This document shows positions 60,373 to 64,000 of a DNA stretch of 64,000 nt, piece by piece (the first letter of the stretch is position 1; each line of letters starts with the position of its first letter). The position numbers were made by a program, and so were the translations under genes. The DNA is from Chloroflexota bacterium (lineage in GTDB: Bacteria; Chloroflexota; Anaerolineae; Aggregatilineales; Phototrophicaceae): the NCBI GenBank assembly GCA_011523705.1, contig WTGC01000004.1:229974-293973 (forward strand), read 5' to 3'. Under the pieces are notes generated by a model, which saw nothing but the letters and a program-made list of their open reading frames with translations, was not told where the DNA came from and searched no databases.

Positions 60373-61665
60373 ATGGCTTCGCGACCGAACATCCTCTTTG
60401 TGCTGGTCGATCAATTGGGCGCGCGTTGGCTGCCGATACATGGGCAGGTCCAGGTGTCCACGCCGCATCTGGAATCCTTCGCCGCTGAAAGCACCGTATT
60501 CGAACGCGCCATAAGCACTTCGCCCGTTTGCACGCCATATCGCGGCTGCCTGCTCAGCGGCATGTATCCATCACAGACGGGCATCCGCCAGAATGGCCAA
60601 GCATTTCCCAACGATACGCCCAGCCTGGCCGACCATCTCACCGCGGCCGGCTACGCGACGCATTATGTTGGGAAATGGCATCTGAGCGGCGCCCCGCAAG
60701 AGAACCGTTGGGTGCCGCCGGAGAAGCGCGCTGGCTTCCAGCATTTCATTGGTTGGGAAAGTCATCATGTTGATCATCATGCCGGCTTGATCTGGCGCGA
60801 TGATCCTAACGGTCCTAAAGAAATGCCCGGTCATGAGACCGATGCCCTGACTGATATCGCCCTGAATCAACTGGAGCAGGCAGCCCGCGCCAGGAATCCT
60901 TTCTTCATGGTCCTGTCTTATCAAGCGCCGCACCCGCCCTGCTCGCCACCGCGCGAATTTCTCGATCTCTACCGCGGCCAAGATCTGCTTACCGAAGCAA
61001 ACGCCGATGCTGCCGCTTGGTATGACATGCCGCACTGGAATGCCAATTACGACGCGGCGACCTTCCGTCAACTGTACTTTGGCGAAATCAGCCAGCTCGA
61101 TGCCGCCTTCGGCCGATTGCTGAGCGGGCTGGATGAACTGGGCTTGCGCGAGAATACGCTGGTGCTATTCACATCGGATCATGGCGAGATGGCGGGCGCG
61201 CACGGGCTGTTTGGCAAGGGCCTGATGTTCGAAGAATCTCTGCACGTGCCACTGATTGCGCGTGCGCCAAGCCATGCATGCCGACATAGAACCAGCCAGC
61301 TTGCGGCGACGATAGACTTGATGCCAACCCTGCTCGATTACGCCGGCGTCGATCGGCCACTAACGGCTGAAGGTATCTCGCTGCGCGCGCAGATTGAGGG
61401 CGGAACTGCTGATGAAGACCGGATAATGATAAGCGAATTCCAGAATTTCTGCGCCACTGCGCAATCTTGGAAACTCGAAACCAAGGACCGCTCGCTGTTG
61501 CCGGCGGCGCTCTACCACATTGGCGACGATCCCAGCGAACTGGAGAATCGCCTCCATGATCCCGATTGCGCCGGCATCCAGTCAATATTGCAGTCTGCTT
61601 TGACCCGCTGGCACAATCGCATTGTCGCGAACGTCGCTGCAGAACCGACTGAATTGACATCGTAG
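60373..61665 (+). CDS. Sulfatase (formylglycine-type)
   Basis: Hydrolyses sulfate esters. The signature SPVCTPYRGCLLSGMYPSQT has Cys53 in C-x-P-x-R, the residue matured to formylglycine. ASRPNILFVLVDQLGARWLP at the start, HYVGKWHLSG, PFFMVLSYQAPHPP and VLFTSDHGEMAGAHGLFGKG supply metal and sulfate ligands. 430 aa is short to normal for S1-type sulfatases. There is no signal peptide, so it is predicted to be cytoplasmic and to act after import. The maturase is not in the window. It follows the permease by 11 bp. Confidence 0.94.
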   Translation: MASRPNILFVLVDQLGARWLPIHGQVQVSTPHLESFAAESTVFERAISTSPVCTPYRGCLLSGMYPSQTGIRQNGQAFPNDTPSLADHLTAAGYATHYVGKWHLSGAPQENRWVPPEKRAGFQHFIGWESHHVDHHAGLIWRDDPNGPKEMPGHETDALTDIALNQLEQAARARNPFFMVLSYQAPHPPCSPPREFLDLYRGQDLLTEANADAAAWYDMPHWNANYDAATFRQLYFGEISQLDAAFGRLLSGLDELGLRENTLVLFTSDHGEMAGAHGLFGKGLMFEESLHVPLIARAPSHACRHRTSQLAATIDLMPTLLDYAGVDRPLTAEGISLRAQIEGGTADEDRIMISEFQNFCATAQSWKLETKDRSLLPAALYHIGDDPSELENRLHDPDCAGIQSILQSALTRWHNRIVANVAAEPTELTS

Positions 61666-61673
61666 AAAGGCGA

Positions 61674-63065
61674 ATGACAATGGCGTCCAGCCAATACCAG
61701 AACGTGAGCGGCGTCTATCCGCATCTGGCGCTGAGTGCCGAGCTGGGTCCGCCGCGCACAGAATGCGGCGTCGGCGCCATGATTGCTTGGGCAGGGAAAC
61801 TCTGGCTGGTTACCTATGTCTCGCATAAGTCGGCCAGTGGCGTCGGCACCGGGCTCTACAGCATCAACGAGCGGCTGGAGATGGCTAAACATCCCGATAG
61901 TTACGTCGGCACCTATACCAACCGCATGGTGCATTGGGAATCCAACCAGCTCTTCATCGGTCCACACGTTATCGATTCCGCTGGCAAGGTCCGCACGATT
62001 GAAGATCTGCTGGAAGTGCGGATCTGCTCCACCATGCGCCACCTGAGCGACCAGCAGAATCTGGTCTACATGCTGGGCATGGAAGGCGAATTCTATGAGC
62101 TGAATGTTCATACGCTGGAGACGCGCTTCCTGGCTGACCTCACGGTCGAACTCGGCGTGCCTGACCACCAGTATGCGCATTTCAAAGCCGCCTACAGCAA
62201 CTTTGGCCGCGTTGTCGTGGCCAACAACAGTTATGACGAGCGCGATTTCAGCGGCGTCGAAGCGGCCGGGCGACTGGCGGAGTGGGACGGCGAAAGCTGG
62301 ACCATCATTGAGCGCAATCCTTTCATTGAAGTGAATGGCCGCGGGAACTTCGCCGGCACGATCTTCGCCATGGGTTGGGACAAGCGCTCGGCGATTCTCC
62401 AAGTCTACACGGACGACAATGGCGAATGGAAGCGCTACCGCCTGCCCAAAGCCAGCCACTGTTTCGATCACATGTGGCAGACCGAGTGGCCTCGTATCCG
62501 CGAGGTCGATCATGAGCGCTTCATCATGGATTGCCACGGCATTTTCTACGAGCTTTCCACCTGGGCCTACGAGAATCATATCTGGGGCGTGCGACCGATA
62601 TCGACCCACCTCTGGGTGCACGGCGATTTTTGCACGTATAGAGGAATGCTCGTGCTCGGCGCGGACAACGCCAGCCCGCACAATGGCGCCAATCACCTGG
62701 CGGGCGAGCCACAGTCGGGCTTGTATTTCGGCAAGACGGATGACCTCTGGCAGTTTGGAAAACCGGCCGGTTGGGGCGGCGTTTGGTGGGAGGACGAGGT
62801 CGCGGCCGGTGAAACCTCGGACCCCTATCTGATGACCGGCTTTGACAAGAAAGCGCTGCATCTGACCAACGACGGCGGTTCGCCGGCTCAATTCGTGTTA
62901 GAAGTCGATTTCCTCGGCAACGGCAAGTGGCGAACTTACGACAAATTTGAAGTTCCAGCGGGCGGCTATGTCCATCATGCCTTTCCCGCCGGTTACAGCG
63001 CCCATTGGGTTCGCCTGCGCTGCGAGAATGATAGTGTGGCAACGGCATATTTCACCTATACTTGA
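61674..63065 (+). CDS. Uncharacterised protein, possible beta-propeller, in the sulfatase operon
   Basis: 463 residues without signal peptide or membrane helix. Repeated strand-turn units with W/Y and G-D-x-N patterns (LWLVTYVSHKSASGVGTGLY, VVVANNSYDERDFSGVEAAG, AILQVYTDDNGEWKRYRLPK, MLVLGADNASPHNGANHLAG) suggest a beta-propeller at about residues 20-370, followed by a small beta domain (FVLEVDFLGNGKWRTYDKFE). Many conserved-looking His, Asp and Trp residues could form a sugar site. I do not recognise the family. It starts 8 bp after the sulfatase and its TGA overlaps the possible TTG of the next gene, so it belongs to this operon. Confidence 0.75.
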   Translation: MTMASSQYQNVSGVYPHLALSAELGPPRTECGVGAMIAWAGKLWLVTYVSHKSASGVGTGLYSINERLEMAKHPDSYVGTYTNRMVHWESNQLFIGPHVIDSAGKVRTIEDLLEVRICSTMRHLSDQQNLVYMLGMEGEFYELNVHTLETRFLADLTVELGVPDHQYAHFKAAYSNFGRVVVANNSYDERDFSGVEAAGRLAEWDGESWTIIERNPFIEVNGRGNFAGTIFAMGWDKRSAILQVYTDDNGEWKRYRLPKASHCFDHMWQTEWPRIREVDHERFIMDCHGIFYELSTWAYENHIWGVRPISTHLWVHGDFCTYRGMLVLGADNASPHNGANHLAGEPQSGLYFGKTDDLWQFGKPAGWGGVWWEDEVAAGETSDPYLMTGFDKKALHLTNDGGSPAQFVLEVDFLGNGKWRTYDKFEVPAGGYVHHAFPAGYSAHWVRLRCENDSVATAYFTYT

Positions 63066-63100
63066 ATGAATCGGACAGATACAGATCGGGATGGCGGACG

Positions 63101-63952
63101 ATGATCAATGGATTTACCAAACTGACAGATGAAGAGCGACAGCAATTCCGCGATGAGGGCTACCTGATCGTACAGAATGCCCTTGATGACAATATGATCA
63201 GCCGTCTCATTGAAGCGGGCGACCGACTCATCGCCACCGACGAGCGGTTCAATCGTTACCAGACCAGCGAATTCTACGATGGCTTTCGCAATTGCATCGT
63301 GATGGACGATGCCTTCATCCCGCTGTTGACGAACGACGTGACCCTGCCGCTGGTGATTCAATTGCTGGGCGCCAACCTGCAGCTTTCGACCAGCCACCTC
63401 ATTTATCGACATCCGGACCCACCGGGTACGCCCTATACGATAAGGCGGCCCGGCTGGCATCGCGATGGCGGCCGCACGCAGCTTGATTTGGGCCAGGACA
63501 ATTATCCGCGATTGGGATTGAAATGCGCCTTTTATCTCACCGACCTCAGCGAGCCGAATTCCGGCGTTACCATGCTGGCGCCGGGCAGCAATCAACTGAC
63601 GGAGCGAATCGAGATTGCCGATGGCGCGACTGACCCGGCCAATGCGCTGGAACCCTTGCTGAATCCAGGGGATTGCGTCATCTTCGAGTATCGCACTTGG
63701 CACGCCGGTGCGCCCAACTTCACCGACGTCACGCGCAAATGCGTCATGATTGGCTACTGCTACCGTTGGCTCAAGCCAATGGATTACGTCAAACAGGATG
63801 CGGCATTCGTGGACAAGCTCAGCGACATCGAGCGCTACCTGGTGGGCGAAGAGGTCGACGATACGGTCGAGTTTCAGCCGCAAGGTGGCGCCAATCCACT
63901 GCATGCATGGTGTGAAGAGCACGGCGTTCAGCAGGATCGGCTCGGGCAGTAA
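63101..63952 (+). CDS. Phytanoyl-CoA dioxygenase (PhyH) family protein
   Basis: Fe(II)/2-oxoglutarate-dependent oxygenase of 283 residues. GWHRDGGRTQLDLG supplies His120 and Asp122, and YRTWHAGAPNFTDVTRKC the distal His201 and the 2-oxoglutarate-binding Arg212. LTDEERQQFRDEGYLIVQNA is the typical N-terminus. Such proteins hydroxylate many small molecules, so phytanoyl-CoA need not be the substrate. ATG at 63101 is preferred over TTG at 63062, which overlaps the upstream stop. Confidence 0.9.
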   Translation: MINGFTKLTDEERQQFRDEGYLIVQNALDDNMISRLIEAGDRLIATDERFNRYQTSEFYDGFRNCIVMDDAFIPLLTNDVTLPLVIQLLGANLQLSTSHLIYRHPDPPGTPYTIRRPGWHRDGGRTQLDLGQDNYPRLGLKCAFYLTDLSEPNSGVTMLAPGSNQLTERIEIADGATDPANALEPLLNPGDCVIFEYRTWHAGAPNFTDVTRKCVMIGYCYRWLKPMDYVKQDAAFVDKLSDIERYLVGEEVDDTVEFQPQGGANPLHAWCEEHGVQQDRLGQ

Positions 63953-63976
63953 ACCCATAGGAGGAGTCGCTTCTTC

Positions 63977-64000
63977 TAACCCCATCCCCCGGCCCCTTCC
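63977..64000. repeat. Start of a second G/C-rich interspersed repeat, cut by window edge
   Basis: CCCCATCCCCCGGCCCCTTCC is close to the reverse complement of the right half of the element at 14463-14506. It starts 24 bp after the PhyH stop and runs off the window. Confidence 0.5.

Noticed and set aside
61512-62891. 459-aa minus-strand ORF opposite the unknown operon gene
   Set aside because: Plus-strand frame has tight operon spacing and globular composition. The minus frame crosses the sulfatase end and lacks a ribosome-binding site, so it is taken as a shadow.

Overview
The window is a gene-dense, high-GC bacterial chromosome segment with frequent GTG and TTG starts and short intergenic gaps. 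No integrase, transposase, phage gene, CRISPR array or rRNA was seen. A rod-shape/Min cluster (mreB-mreC-mreD-pbp2 ... minC-minD-minE ... rodA-gltX), a DUF1385 protein, DegP-free simple envelope genes (uppP, LysM lipoprotein), many GT-C-like membrane proteins, ABC sugar importers without a linked ATPase, a sulfatase and a phytanoyl-CoA-dioxygenase-like enzyme together suggest an uncultured Chloroflexota (Anaerolineae-like) bacterium. That assignment is an inference from gene content, not from a marker phylogeny. G/C-rich interspersed hairpin repeats of two families occur in the intergenic gaps.

Layout. 1-9.8 kb: MATE exporter (cut by the window edge), fmt, recJ, a DUF1385 membrane protein, a GT-C-like glycosyltransferase, then sulfotransferase and mutS on the minus strand. 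10-25 kb: ROK kinase, sensor histidine kinase, a secreted glycoside hydrolase, two linked envelope proteins, a methyltransferase, phosphomannomutase/phosphoglucomutase, a Clp-type AAA+ protein with a degenerate first ATPase domain, an esterase-CapA fusion and an atypical response regulator. 25-38 kb: tilS, then the plus-strand cell-shape and division block and tRNA-Gln. 38-48 kb: membrane proteins, an AlbA/RecG-like regulator, rplS with an attenuator-like leader, LysM lipoprotein, uppP, fluoride channel, MFS exporter, B3/4-domain protein and a methyltransferase. 48-53.6 kb: TauE/SafE exporter, aminotransferase, ThDP enzyme and lactate-permease-type transporter. 53.7-64 kb: amidase and SDR (minus), then a plus-strand catabolic block: TIM-barrel isomerase, ABC sugar importer (binding protein plus two permeases), sulfatase, a 463-aa uncharacterised protein and a PhyH-type dioxygenase.

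How genes work together. MreBCD, PBP2 and RodA build the side-wall elongation machine, MinCDE positions the division septum, and UppP recycles the lipid carrier. The last 8 kb reads as an importer plus processing enzymes for a sulfated or otherwise decorated carbohydrate. The most unusual signals are: a promoter plus terminator-like UUCG hairpin directly ahead of rplS; a Clp ATPase whose D1 Walker B and arginine-finger residues are gone; a response regulator with Glu in place of the phospho-acceptor Asp; an esterase-CapA fusion; a cysteine-bearing insert in PBP2; and a frameshifted Rossmann-fold remnant just upstream of the sugar-importer operon. No clearly new defence or mobile system was found.
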